Below are positions 20,874-29,962 of a stretch of DNA of 64,000 bases, piece after piece; the first letter of the stretch is position 1, and every line of letters begins with the position of its first letter. The notes below the pieces were generated by a model that was not told where the DNA came from, searched no databases, and was given only the letters and a program-made list of their open reading frames with translations. Position numbers and translations under genes: made by a program. The stretch lies in NCBI RefSeq assembly GCF_003143555.1, contig NZ_CP029347.1:2418001-2482000 (forward strand), read 5' to 3'. Source of the DNA: Saliniradius amylolyticus. Lineage in GTDB: Bacteria > Pseudomonadota > Gammaproteobacteria > Enterobacterales > Alteromonadaceae.

Positions 20874-21142
20874 AGAGTGTGTCTATCTTTCATATTCGTC
20901 TCTGTTGAGAGCAAAAAATGCGTCAATCAAGGCACGAGCGGTGTGGTTTAGCCATCTAAATGAACCGCGAAGTAACACAGAGTGACGCATTTTTAGCCTC
21001 AACCCAAAGGGCTGGGGCCGTTTTTTCCACCCAACTGTGTTATCAGTCGCTCATTTAGAACCACTAAACCTCGCTCCTTCTGCCTTGCTGGATGAAAAAA
21101 CGACCTCCAGCAGAGCGCGTCTATGAAAGATAGACACACTCT
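20874..21142. mobile_element. MITE-like long palindromic element with 20-bp perfect terminal inverted repeats
   Basis: AGAGTGTGTCTATCTTTCAT (20874-20893) is repeated perfectly inverted at 21123-21142. The two 130-bp arms between them are themselves diverged inverted copies: for example CTCTGTTGAGAG/CTCTGCTGGAGG near the ends, and CTGTGTTA..TCATTTAGA..CTAAACC..TGCCTTG in both arms, read in opposite directions. Smaller inverted repeats are nested, such as AAAAATGCGTCA/TGACGCATTTTT. It carries no credible gene and lies between srmB and cca, upstream of srmB. Confidence 0.75.
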
Positions 21143-21192
21143 TACTTTCCAGTTGTTATGCTGCGCGAGTATAAAGAAGTTACCCGGCGGCG

Positions 21193-22428
21193 TCATAAGT
21201 TTTGTTGCCACTGTCGCTTGATATCAGCCACTGCCTGCTGGCGCTGCTGACTAAGCTGCTCGCCGATAGCCTTGCCCTCAAAACCTTGCGCTACAATCTT
21301 CTGAGGATCCACCGCCTGCGCGGCCTGAAATGCAGCCTCAATGTACTCGGCCTGCGGGTAATCACGGTCTTGAAAGCCAGTGCGACCGCGCGCATCGGCC
21401 TCACAGGCCACCAGCACCTCGGCAAAGCGCTGCGGTTTGCGCCAGACATCGCAGCGGTTAAAGACCTTCACCACTGTAGCGGGTTTTAACTCAAAAGCAC
21501 GGTGGATATGGGTATGAAACTCGCCGGCCAGCAAGGAAAGCTGCTGAAATTCATTGGGTACCCTGAGACGCTGACACAGACGTTTAATCAGTTTCAGGCC
21601 TGCCTGCTCGTGGCCGTGGTGGCTGGGCAATTTGTCTTTGGGGGTTACGCCCTTGCCCAAATCATGTATCAGCGCAGCAAAGCGCACTGTGGTTTTTTCA
21701 GACAGGCGTGCGGCCTGCTCCAGGACCATCAGGCTGTGAACGCCAGTGTCAATTTCAGGGTGCCACTGCTCGGGCTGAGGCACGCCCCAGAGCGCATCCA
21801 GCTCGCTAAACCAGCTTCTCAGTGCTCCACAATCCCGCAAGACCTGAAAATACACCTCTGGACAGGGCTCGGTCAGGGCGCGCTCGGTTTCCTTCCAGAC
21901 ACGCTCAGCGCTGAGTAACTCCAACTCGCCACTTTGCGCTATGTCACTCATCAGAGCCTGAGTTTCGCTGGCAATGCTAAAACCATAACCGTGATAACGA
22001 GCGGCAAAGCGGGCGACTCTCAGCACCCGCAAAGGATCTTCCACAAAAGCATCGGACACATGGCGAAAAATGCGCTTTTCCAGGTCGGCCTGACCGTTAA
22101 AGGGATCGATCAGCTGCCCCTGCTCATCTTCGGCCATGGCGTTCACGGTCAGGTCGCGACGCACCAAGTCTTGTTCAAGCGTCACATCAGGCGCGGCGTA
22201 GCAGTCAAAGCCGGTATAGCCCTGACCGGATTTTCGTTCGGTGCGGGCCAGCGCATATTCTTCACCGGTCTTGGGGTGTAAAAATACCGGGAAGTCCTTT
22301 CCGACTTGTCGATACCCCTTATCGATCATGGCTTGTGGAGTCGCGCCCACTACCACCCAGTCGCGTTCTTTGACCTCCCGCCTCAATAGCTTGTCGCGCA
22401 CCGCGCCGCCCACCAGATAGGTTTGCAT
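21193..22428 (-). CDS. cca: CCA-adding tRNA nucleotidyltransferase
   Basis: 411 residues, like the multifunctional E. coli enzyme (412). N-terminal [12 protein letters not shown] nucleotidyltransferase motif, [10 protein letters not shown], and the [11 protein letters not shown] neck. An HD-type domain follows with [26 protein letters not shown], which gives the phosphatase/phosphodiesterase activities. Builds and repairs the 3' CCA of tRNAs. Monocistronic, divergent from gspA. Confidence 0.96.
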   Translation of the reverse strand: MQTYLVGGAVRDKLLRREVKERDWVVVGATPQAMIDKGYRQVGKDFPVFLHPKTGEEYALARTERKSGQGYTGFDCYAAPDVTLEQDLVRRDLTVNAMAEDEQGQLIDPFNGQADLEKRIFRHVSDAFVEDPLRVLRVARFAARYHGYGFSIASETQALMSDIAQSGELELLSAERVWKETERALTEPCPEVYFQVLRDCGALRSWFSELDALWGVPQPEQWHPEIDTGVHSLMVLEQAARLSEKTTVRFAALIHDLGKGVTPKDKLPSHHGHEQAGLKLIKRLCQRLRVPNEFQQLSLLAGEFHTHIHRAFELKPATVVKVFNRCDVWRKPQRFAEVLVACEADARGRTGFQDRDYPQAEYIEAAFQAAQAVDPQKIVAQGFEGKAIGEQLSQQRQQAVADIKRQWQQNL

Positions 22429-22594
22429 AAATCGCCTCTTTACTTGGATAAAGCTATTGTACTCATCATATACAATGAATCACAGACGTCGGAGCCCGCT
22501 ACCAACTTTGACTTGATCCTGCGGCAGTGGTTAACTTAGGCACCTAATCATCATTAGACCAATGCTCTATCTGAGCGGGCATAATAGCGAGCGC

Positions 22595-23506
22595 ATGTAT
22601 CTTAACTATTTCGGGCTGACGGATAACCCCTTTTCCATCGCCCCCAATCCAGACTATCTGTACATGAGTCCCCGCCACAAAGAGGCGCTGGCGCACCTGA
22701 CCTTCGGTCTGCGCGAGAGCGGCGGTTTTGTGATGCTCACCGGCGAAGTGGGCACCGGGAAAACCACGGTATCTCGAAAGCTGTTGCAACAACTGCCAGA
22801 CAGCACCCAGGTGGCGATGATATTAAACCCCAGCCTGTCGGCTCTTGAGCTGCTCGCCACGTTATGCGATGAGCTGGGTATCGACCATGACCGCCAGCAC
22901 CCCAGTCTGAAAAATTTCAGTGATAAAATTCTGGCTCATCTTGCCAGCAATCACCGTCAGGGCATCAGTACCGTACTGATTGTGGACGAAGCGCAGCACC
23001 TGATGCCGGAAGTGCTGGAGCAATTGCGATTATTAACCAACCTGGAAACCAACAGGGAGAAATTATTAAAGGTGGTGCTGATCGGCCAGCCCGAGCTACA
23101 ACAGCTTTTAAAGCGCAATGAACTGCGCCAGCTGGCCCAGCGCATCACCGCACGCTACCATCTGATGCCACTCAACGCCCATGAAACCAAGGCCTATATT
23201 GGCCATCGTCTGCATATCGCCGGAGGCGACAGTCAGATATTCAGCGCAGCAGCGCTGTCGGCGGTCTATCAGATTACCGGCGGCATCCCTCGGGTGATAA
23301 ACCTGTTGTGTGACCGCGCGCTGACACTCACCTTCAGCAAACAGCTGCCCGTGGTAAAACGCTATATACTGGTCGCCGCCGCCGAGCAAATACTGGGCGC
23401 CGACGTAGTGCAACAGCGCCAAAACAGAAGCTGGGCGGCCCTGGTCGCCGCGACCGGACTTATAGGCGTGGGCCTGGGCTGGCTGACAGGAGTCTGGTAT
23501 GGCTAA
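22595..23506 (+). CDS. gspA: Type II secretion ATPase GspA/ExeA-like, lacking the peptidoglycan-binding region
   Basis: 303 residues from ATG 22595 (MYLNYFGLTDNPFSI, the usual start). AAA ATPase with Walker A GEVGTGKTT, Walker B VLIVDEAQH and the family's GGIPRVINLLCDRAL. One membrane helix lies at the very C-terminus (about 283-302). ExeA of Aeromonas (about 550 residues) has a periplasmic peptidoglycan-binding domain after this helix; here the protein stops at the helix. It overlaps gspB by 8 bp. In Aeromonas the A-B pair inserts the secretin through the cell wall; the loss of the wall-binding part makes that role uncertain here. Confidence 0.85.
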   Translation: MYLNYFGLTDNPFSIAPNPDYLYMSPRHKEALAHLTFGLRESGGFVMLTGEVGTGKTTVSRKLLQQLPDSTQVAMILNPSLSALELLATLCDELGIDHDRQHPSLKNFSDKILAHLASNHRQGISTVLIVDEAQHLMPEVLEQLRLLTNLETNREKLLKVVLIGQPELQQLLKRNELRQLAQRITARYHLMPLNAHETKAYIGHRLHIAGGDSQIFSAAALSAVYQITGGIPRVINLLCDRALTLTFSKQLPVVKRYILVAAAEQILGADVVQQRQNRSWAALVAATGLIGVGLGWLTGVWYG

Positions 23507-24530
23507 AACGATTCCCATCAACCAGCTCAAGCCCGGCATGGTGATCCTGCAAATCACCCGGCAGGATGGCCCGGTGAAGATCCGCAAATCCGGTCTGGTC
23601 ACCAGCGACGCCATGGTACACGGCCTGAAAGAAATGGGCGTGATGGAGCTGGCCATCGACCCGGACCAAACCGTAGAACTGGACGATACGCCAAAAGACC
23701 GGCAAAGCCTGTCGGATACCCAAAAGCTTTTTGCCAGCGGCAACTCTCCCCAACATGAACAGGCCGTCACCGATCAATTTAATCGCAGTCTGTTTATGCC
23801 ATCGATTCAGTCGCTGCCCGCCCCTTGGCAGTATTATGGCCGCCGAGCGGGGTTCTTAAGCTTGATGTTATTGAGCGGCTTTGCCATCGGCTGGTTACTG
23901 GCGACCTCTCCAAAATGGTGGTTGCAGCCAGCTCCTTCAGCCGACAGGGTCGGTACGCCCTCACAAACCTCACAGTCTTTCAGTGAGCCTGACCCGGTAA
24001 CCGCGTCTGAAGCCGACAAAAACACCTCTCCGGTATCATCAACGACCCCGGAGCAGAAAACTCAGCCTCAGACCTCTGCAACCGAATCACAAACGGTCGC
24101 AGACACAACTAACCAGGCTCCCGATCCGGCAAAAGGATCAGAGCGTCTTATTCCTGAGGCCGAAAAACAAGCCGGCAATCAGCCCGATAAGATCTCACCG
24201 GAGTTATTGCGCAAATTCGAGCAGGCAGTGTCTGCCATAGAAAGCGAAGATCACCCCGTGACCAAGCCCGAGTCCAGCCTGCCTGATGATGAAGTGGTGA
24301 TGGTGCATGAGCTGCCTGCCTGGGCTTTGACTGAGTTACCCTCCATGAGCTTTTCGGCCCATATGTACGCCTCAAACCCTGAGGATCGCTGGGTCAATGT
24401 CAACGGTCAGGAACTGGGTGAAGGCGATGCCATTAACGACGATCTGCGTATCGTTCGTATTGAGCCGCAGCACGTGGTGATGGCCTTTCGCGGCCAGCAA
24501 TTCAGTATGCGGGCGCTGACCGACTGGTAG
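23499..24530 (+). CDS. gspB: Type II secretion protein GspB with N-terminal DUF3391-like domain
   Basis: 343 residues. Residues 1-65 (IPINQLKPGMVILQITRQ...GLKEMGVMELAIDP) resemble DUF3391, a domain normally at the front of HD-GYP cyclic-di-GMP phosphodiesterases. One membrane helix follows at 117-136, then a Ser/Thr/Pro/Gln-rich linker (140-270) and a C-terminal GspB domain (about 280-343: WVNVNGQELGEGDAINDDLRIVRIEPQHVVM). The C-terminal part is the periplasmic pilotin-like/secretin assembly domain. Its coding end overlaps the opposite-strand deacetylase gene by 29 bp. The domain fusion is inferred by eye. Confidence 0.83.
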   Translation: MAKTIPINQLKPGMVILQITRQDGPVKIRKSGLVTSDAMVHGLKEMGVMELAIDPDQTVELDDTPKDRQSLSDTQKLFASGNSPQHEQAVTDQFNRSLFMPSIQSLPAPWQYYGRRAGFLSLMLLSGFAIGWLLATSPKWWLQPAPSADRVGTPSQTSQSFSEPDPVTASEADKNTSPVSSTTPEQKTQPQTSATESQTVADTTNQAPDPAKGSERLIPEAEKQAGNQPDKISPELLRKFEQAVSAIESEDHPVTKPESSLPDDEVVMVHELPAWALTELPSMSFSAHMYASNPEDRWVNVNGQELGEGDAINDDLRIVRIEPQHVVMAFRGQQFSMRALTDW

Positions 24531-25431
24531 TATTCGAAATCACACCCGCCGCTCTAAACAGTTGCAGGTGTACTTCCACCAGCGCCGGAATATCCCGCTG
24601 ATAACCGCCACCGATAACGGCGGCTACCGGCAGACCCTCCTGCTCGCAGCGGTTGAATACTAGCCTATCCCGCTGATAGACGCCCTGAGTGCTGATATCC
24701 AGATGCCCCAGATCGTCGTCGATATGTATATCCACCCCGGCGTCGTAGATCACTGCATCGGGTCGATACAGATTCAGTGCCATATCCAGCGCATTTTCCA
24801 CCACGGGCAAATACTCATTATCCTGAGTCCCTTTAGGCAGACCGAAATCCATATCCGATACTTGTTTGCGGTGGGGAAAATTTTTCTCGCCATGTAAGGA
24901 GACCGTGATGATGTCATCTCGCCCCTGTGCCAGTGCCGCCGTGCCATCTCCCTGGTGCACGTCACAGTCGAAGACCAGCACCTTATCAATATCCGGTGAA
25001 GCTAACATGGCGTTGGCAGCCAGATAGAGGTCGTTGACCAGACAAAATCCGGAGCCGAAATCATAATGGGCGTGATGATAGCCTCCGGTCAGGTTCAGCG
25101 CCTTACCGTGGGCCAACGCCAACTCGGCGGTCAGCAGGGTTCCTGCAACAGCGGTACGAGTGCGCCGAATGAGCTGCGATGACCAGGGAAAGCCAATTCG
25201 CCGCATGGCTTTGGCATCCAATGCCCCCTCTAGCAGCGGCCCAATGTAATCGGGATCAAACTCAGCGAGGATACGCTGTTCAGAGAGAGGCTGCGGACGA
25301 TGAAAACAGCTTTCGGTTATACCCTGGGCGATCAGTGCATCGTAAATGCCCTGGTATTTTTCAATGGGAAAACGATGCCGACGAGGTAAATCTAGCTGGC
25401 TGTAGATAGGGTCAAAGACCAAAGGCACCAC
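24502..25431 (-). CDS. Histone-deacetylase-family amidohydrolase
   Basis: 309 residues of the arginase/deacetylase fold. Catalytic elements: GGYHHAHYDFGSGFCLVND (tandem His), FDCDVHQGDGTAA (zinc Asp and His) and YDAGVDIHIDD (second zinc Asp), plus GGGYQRD. Bacterial members deacetylate acetylpolyamines, acetoin-related or acyl-lysine substrates; the substrate here cannot be told. Monocistronic, convergent with gspB with overlapping 3' ends, divergent from rdgB. Confidence 0.9.
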   Translation of the reverse strand: MVPLVFDPIYSQLDLPRRHRFPIEKYQGIYDALIAQGITESCFHRPQPLSEQRILAEFDPDYIGPLLEGALDAKAMRRIGFPWSSQLIRRTRTAVAGTLLTAELALAHGKALNLTGGYHHAHYDFGSGFCLVNDLYLAANAMLASPDIDKVLVFDCDVHQGDGTAALAQGRDDIITVSLHGEKNFPHRKQVSDMDFGLPKGTQDNEYLPVVENALDMALNLYRPDAVIYDAGVDIHIDDDLGHLDISTQGVYQRDRLVFNRCEQEGLPVAAVIGGGYQRDIPALVEVHLQLFRAAGVISNTTSRSAPAY

Positions 25432-25514
25432 AGACTGCTCCTAAGCTTGGATCGCGTAACAAGGCTTCTCAGGGTAAACTAAGGGATAAATAAATACCAT
25501 CTGCGGGAGCGAGC

Positions 25515-26117
25515 ATGCAACACAACTGGGTTATGGCTACGGGCAATCCGGGCAAGGTTAGAGAACTCAATCGCTTATTGTCGCCGCTCAATGTCAATCT
25601 GCGGGTTCAGAGCGAATTCGATGTCCCCGAAGCAGCCGAAACCGGCACCACCTTCGTGGAAAACGCCATCATTAAGGCCCGAAATGCTTGTGAGGCCACT
25701 GGTCTGCCTGCTGTGGCCGATGATTCAGGTCTGGTGGTACCCAACCTGGGGGGAGCGCCGGGGGTGATATCCTCACGCTACGCGGGCGAGAAAGCCGGCG
25801 ATGATGAAAATGTGCGTAAGTTATTGCGTGAGTTGGTAAAAACGGACGATAAGGAGCGCCAGGCCAAGTTTGTCTGTGTGATGGTAATGATGCGTCACGC
25901 CAATGACCCCACGCCCATTATCACCCAGGGCGAGTGGTTCGGCAGCATCGCCCATGAACGTCAGGGTAATGGCGGCTTTGGTTATGATCCGGTGTTCTGG
26001 GTATCCGAATACAACTGTACCGCCGCCGAGCTGAGTGCCGAGGTCAAAAACCGTATCAGCCATCGCGGTAAGGCCACGCAGAAGCTGATCGGCAAGCTGG
26101 AGCCGGAATTTGGTTAA
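25515..26117 (+). CDS. rdgB: XTP/dITP pyrophosphatase RdgB
   Basis: 200 residues. Removes non-canonical purine nucleoside triphosphates from the pool. Begins WVMATGNPGKVRELNRLL; has ETGTTFVENAIIKARNA, the catalytic VADDSGLVV, and GFGYDPVFW. The next gene, hemW, starts inside its last codons (8 bp overlap), as in the conserved rdgB-hemW pairing. Confidence 0.96.
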   Translation: MQHNWVMATGNPGKVRELNRLLSPLNVNLRVQSEFDVPEAAETGTTFVENAIIKARNACEATGLPAVADDSGLVVPNLGGAPGVISSRYAGEKAGDDENVRKLLRELVKTDDKERQAKFVCVMVMMRHANDPTPIITQGEWFGSIAHERQGNGGFGYDPVFWVSEYNCTAAELSAEVKNRISHRGKATQKLIGKLEPEFG

Positions 26118-27255
26118 TCCACCACTGTCGCTGTATATTCATATTCCCTGGTGCGTGCAAAAATGTCCCTACTGCGACTTCAATTCTCACGGACAAAAGC
26201 AACAGAGCCTTCCGGAGGCCGAGTACATCAGTCACCTGCTGGATGATCTGGCAGAAGACGCACCATTGGTAAAGGGCCGACAGGTCAGCACCATCTTCTT
26301 TGGCGGGGGGACCCCGAGCTTATTCAGCCCCGAGGGGATTGGCCGCCTGTTGCAGGGCGTAGCCGAGCGGGTCGATCTGGCCTCTGAGGCGGAAATCACT
26401 CTGGAAGCCAATCCCGGTACAGTGGAAAGCGAAAAGTTCGCTGGCTTTGCCGAAGCGGGAGTCAACCGCTTGTCCATCGGTGTACAAAGCTTTCAGGCCG
26501 ACAAGCTTGAGCGCTTAGGCCGGATTCACGACAGCGCCCAGGCAAAAGCGGCCGCCGGATACGCCAACCAGGCGGGGCTGCGTAGCTTTAATCTGGATCT
26601 GATGCACGGCCTCCCCGACCAAAGCACCGAAGAGGCGCTGGACGACCTCAAACAGGCTATCGCTCAAGCGCCCCCGCACCTGTCCTGGTATCAGTTGACC
26701 ATCGAACCCAACACTCTGTTTGCCTCCCAGCCGCCTGAGCTGCCTCAGGACGACACTCTTTGGGCAATTCAGGAGCAGGGTCATAAATTGCTCTCTCAAG
26801 CAGGTTATGAACAATATGAGATATCCGCCTATGCCAAGCCCGGCCAGCAGTGTTTGCATAACCTTAACTATTGGCGTTTTGGCGATTACCTGGGTATCGG
26901 CTGTGGGGCTCATGGCAAAATCACCGATGCCGACCAGGGACGCATCGAACGGCGGGTCAAGGTAAAACACCCTAAGGGTTATATGGATCTAAGCCGTCCT
27001 TACCTTTATCAGAGCACCGAGGTCCCGGCGGAGGAGCGCCCTTTTGAGTTTCTGATGAACCGGCTACGCCTGGTAGAGCCCTGCCCCAAGCTGGATTACG
27101 AACACTTTACGGGACTGACAACAACCGAATTTGGCGTAAGCAATGCACTCCAAAGAGGTATCGACCAGGGGCTTCTGGCCGACAGCAACCGTCACTGGCA
27201 GGTCACGACCAAGGGACGGCGTTATCTCAACAGCCTGCTGGAGCTTTTTGTTTAG
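26110..27255 (+). CDS. hemW: Radical SAM haem chaperone HemW
   Basis: 381 residues with a TTG start overlapping the rdgB end. The radical SAM cluster motif is CVQKCPYCDF (C15, C19, C22), followed by FFGGGTPSLFSP and LSIGVQSFQADKLERLGRIH; the length fits HemW rather than HemN (about 450). HemW binds haem and delivers it to respiratory enzymes; older annotations call it coproporphyrinogen oxidase-like. Operon partner of rdgB. Confidence 0.95.
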   Translation: MVNPPLSLYIHIPWCVQKCPYCDFNSHGQKQQSLPEAEYISHLLDDLAEDAPLVKGRQVSTIFFGGGTPSLFSPEGIGRLLQGVAERVDLASEAEITLEANPGTVESEKFAGFAEAGVNRLSIGVQSFQADKLERLGRIHDSAQAKAAAGYANQAGLRSFNLDLMHGLPDQSTEEALDDLKQAIAQAPPHLSWYQLTIEPNTLFASQPPELPQDDTLWAIQEQGHKLLSQAGYEQYEISAYAKPGQQCLHNLNYWRFGDYLGIGCGAHGKITDADQGRIERRVKVKHPKGYMDLSRPYLYQSTEVPAEERPFEFLMNRLRLVEPCPKLDYEHFTGLTTTEFGVSNALQRGIDQGLLADSNRHWQVTTKGRRYLNSLLELFV

Positions 27256-27266
27256 CACCAGTCGGA

Positions 27267-28475
27267 CTATTTCAAAAATCGCTGCAATTGGGTTTCGGTG
27301 GTCTCTGTTTCCACCGTCAACTCCCGCATCTGCTGCTCTATCTGTTGCATATTATCGCGAATATCACCGCCAAGACGGGAAATATTACCCACCGCTTCAT
27401 GGGCCGCGTTGTAGGTGTGGTTTAGAGTATGCACCGACTCACCCACATGTTCCAGGCGCTCGGAGTTAGCGATGAGCTCCTGCAACATACCCTGGAACTG
27501 TTCTGAGGTATCGGTAATCTCACTCTGGGCCTTATCCGAGACGCTGATCAGATTTTCCGATTCGGACTGAGTCTCCTTAACCAGGGACTCCATTTCATTA
27601 ATAAAGCTATTGATCTTACCGGTGGCTTCATTCACCTTGACCGAGAGCGAACGGACCTCGTCGGCGACCACCGCAAAGCCTCGTCCCGCTTCCCCGGCAC
27701 GGGCTGCCTCAATCGCAGCATTGAGTGCCAGTAAATTGGTTTGGTCGGAAAACTCTTCCACCATTTTAAGGATATTACGGATGTTATCGGCGTTATCTTT
27801 GAGACCATCCACCGTTGCCGCAAACTGCCGGAGTAACTGGTCAATATTGCCAATGTCGTCAGCCAGTGACACCAACTTACGGGTTGCCTCATCGGCGGTT
27901 TGCTGATTGCTGCGGGTGGCCTGAGCCACTGCATCGGTGCGCTCAACAATGGCCTGAATCTCATCATTAACCTGCTGACTGGAGGCCATGACCTCCTGAC
28001 TGAGCCCATCCTGCTGTTGAACACTGTCTGTCGTGTCATTGACTTTGCTGACAACGGCCTGGTTTTGGTTCTTCGCGTTTAACGCATGGCGGCCAATATC
28101 CCCCAGGATCTGCGACAGATTGTCGGCAAACAAATTATAGCTGTCCGATAATTGACGAAATTCGTCATAGGTAAATTTAGGCAGGCGTACGTTGAGATCT
28201 CCTTGCTGCTGGTTGATATCCTCAAAGTTTTTCAAAATTGTGCGCACCGGGCGCACAATAAGATACGTCAGATAAAAAATGGTAAAAACGAAGGCCAACA
28301 CGGAGATCACTGCTAATAAACCCACTAGCCAGCCACTTTGGGTCCAGGGCGCGTCCGAAATTAGCAGCCACAGAGTTAAGACTTGAAACAGAAATAAAAA
28401 AGTCACGTTGCCCACAATTTTGCGGGTCAGGGTGTAGAAAAAGGTTTTCTCAATTTGATAATAGAGTGCCAGCAA
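27267..28475 (-). CDS. Methyl-accepting chemotaxis protein without a large periplasmic sensor
   Basis: 402 residues. Two membrane helices (about 20-40 and 48-72) are separated by only a few residues, so there is almost no periplasmic domain. A HAMP-like segment ([17 protein letters not shown]) and the signalling domain with [35 protein letters not shown] follow. With little extracellular sensor it probably responds to intramembrane or cytoplasmic cues, as energy-taxis receptors do (inference). Convergent with hemW; only 11 bp separate the stop codons. Confidence 0.92.
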   Translation of the reverse strand: MLALYYQIEKTFFYTLTRKIVGNVTFLFLFQVLTLWLLISDAPWTQSGWLVGLLAVISVLAFVFTIFYLTYLIVRPVRTILKNFEDINQQQGDLNVRLPKFTYDEFRQLSDSYNLFADNLSQILGDIGRHALNAKNQNQAVVSKVNDTTDSVQQQDGLSQEVMASSQQVNDEIQAIVERTDAVAQATRSNQQTADEATRKLVSLADDIGNIDQLLRQFAATVDGLKDNADNIRNILKMVEEFSDQTNLLALNAAIEAARAGEAGRGFAVVADEVRSLSVKVNEATGKINSFINEMESLVKETQSESENLISVSDKAQSEITDTSEQFQGMLQELIANSERLEHVGESVHTLNHTYNAAHEAVGNISRLGGDIRDNMQQIEQQMRELTVETETTETQLQRFLK

Positions 28476-28624
28476 TAGTCCATCCCCCGTATCGACTCAG
28501 CGTCCTATTATGACGTCTGGCCTGTTCGCTACTATGACCTGCATCATAAAACACCTTTTTTATTTGTGCAGGCTGCTTTTGCCTTTATCGTAGCGGACAG
28601 CAAAAAACTTTATACCAAATTGCA

Positions 28625-29383
28625 TTAGTTCTCAGTGATAATGAGATCGTAAGGTCGAAGTTCCGGCACTTGCCGACGCAGTTGCTCTTCAATGCCATCA
28701 AGGCGTTTCACTTCATTGCAAAACCATTCTGCCTGTTTTCTCAGGGTGTCGGCCTGAGGCGCAATCTTCTGGCCCATCCGCTCCAACCGTTTGGCTAGGG
28801 CTGCCACCCGTTCGTCAAGGTTGTCATTGCCCTCGCTGGCAATACCTCCTACTGCGGATAATATGCCTCCTAATGAGGTGGAGAAAGCCTGTTCAATTTC
28901 CGATTCGAAGCCTTGTTCCACGATAGCATCCACATTTTCTAAACTGCGTGGGCCAATGTAATTATTTAAATTGGCATGAATGAATTTACCTTGCACCTTG
29001 CGTCTGACACGCCATAAAGCATCCTGCAGGCGGTCATAGCCATCGCTGCGTTGGCCGATTAGGCCAGAGTAAACTTGCTCCACGGTGCTGATGGCCAACT
29101 CGACGCCTTCGGTCGCCAACACAATCACCTTGGGAATGGAATAGTGCAAGCCTTCAGCAAACTCGGTTAACTGCTGCTGTTGAGGGGCGGGCAGTTCAAT
29201 CCAGTGACCTTGCACGATAAGCTGCTGGTGCTGATTGATCTGGTAGAGAGTGCGAGAGTGTTTCTGCACCCGTACATGGTTTTCATTAACCACAACGCCG
29301 TACTGGAGATCGGCATCACACTTCAGTGCCGCCTGAACCCAGCCAGAGACAGAAACTAAGATGATCGCAAAGTAATAACGCAT
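28625..29383 (-). CDS. yggN: Periplasmic YggN family protein (DUF2884)
   Basis: 252 residues with a signal peptide (1-18, WVQA-ALKC). Predominantly helical, with the family's internal segment EQAFSTSLGGILSAVGGIA aligning with the QAMGGILQDSI region of E. coli YggN. No catalytic motif. In E. coli it also lies near rdgB and hemW, which supports orthology. Function unknown. Confidence 0.8.
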   Translation of the reverse strand: MRYYFAIILVSVSGWVQAALKCDADLQYGVVVNENHVRVQKHSRTLYQINQHQQLIVQGHWIELPAPQQQQLTEFAEGLHYSIPKVIVLATEGVELAISTVEQVYSGLIGQRSDGYDRLQDALWRVRRKVQGKFIHANLNNYIGPRSLENVDAIVEQGFESEIEQAFSTSLGGILSAVGGIASEGNDNLDERVAALAKRLERMGQKIAPQADTLRKQAEWFCNEVKRLDGIEEQLRRQVPELRPYDLIITEN

Positions 29384-29473
29384 AAACCGATGATACTAAG
29401 AATTCATTAAATATTGTGCGCCTTACCACGCAAATCGCAACAACATTCGGACTAAGCCATCAAAATCTGCGTT

Positions 29474-29962
29474 CTACGACTCTGCTCTTTCGGCTAATTC
29501 GCTTAACGTCACCTGTGCCGACTCCAATATCTTCTTACTCACCGCAACATCGGTAACGTCATAAATCATCATACAGATATTATCCACTTGCCCCGTGGTG
29601 CTGGTGAGCGGTGACAGGGTAATATTTTGGTACATCACATCCTCGGTACCGGTAATTGGGCGGTAATTGGGGAACTTCAGCAAATAAGGACGCTGCTCCC
29701 AAACCATGAATGAGCGGTTTTTCAGTTCGAATACAGGCCGTACCTTATCCTGAAACCATTGTTTATCCACTTCAGGGAATAAATCAAACAGGCATTTATC
29801 GCGCACCTGGCTGGGCAACAGGCCCGAATGGCTCTCCATAAAGCCGTTCCACAACTTCACTTCAAACCGGCGGTTGAGTACGACCAGTCCCACGTCCACC
29901 GTTTGCAGCATATCCATCATCCAGTGAAACTCGGTCATCTCACTCATAATACTGTCGTTCAT
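29474..29962 (-). CDS. PAS-domain protein, partner of the receiver-CheC protein
   Basis: 162 residues, essentially one PAS domain: VDVGLVVLNRRFEVKLWNGFMESHSGLLPSQVRDKCLFDLFPE, then a strand-rich half with LSPLTSTTGQVDNICMMIYDVTDVA. No output domain. Its ATG overlaps the TAA of the upstream gene (TAATG), so translation is coupled. It could be a sensory subunit working with that receiver-CheC protein. Ligand unknown. Confidence 0.85.
   Translation of the reverse strand: MNDSIMSEMTEFHWMMDMLQTVDVGLVVLNRRFEVKLWNGFMESHSGLLPSQVRDKCLFDLFPEVDKQWFQDKVRPVFELKNRSFMVWEQRPYLLKFPNYRPITGTEDVMYQNITLSPLTSTTGQVDNICMMIYDVTDVAVSKKILESAQVTLSELAERAES

Noticed and set aside
20999-21211. 70-codon frame inside the inverted-repeat element
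   Set aside because: Covers diverged palindrome arms and runs into the cca end; no coding signature.
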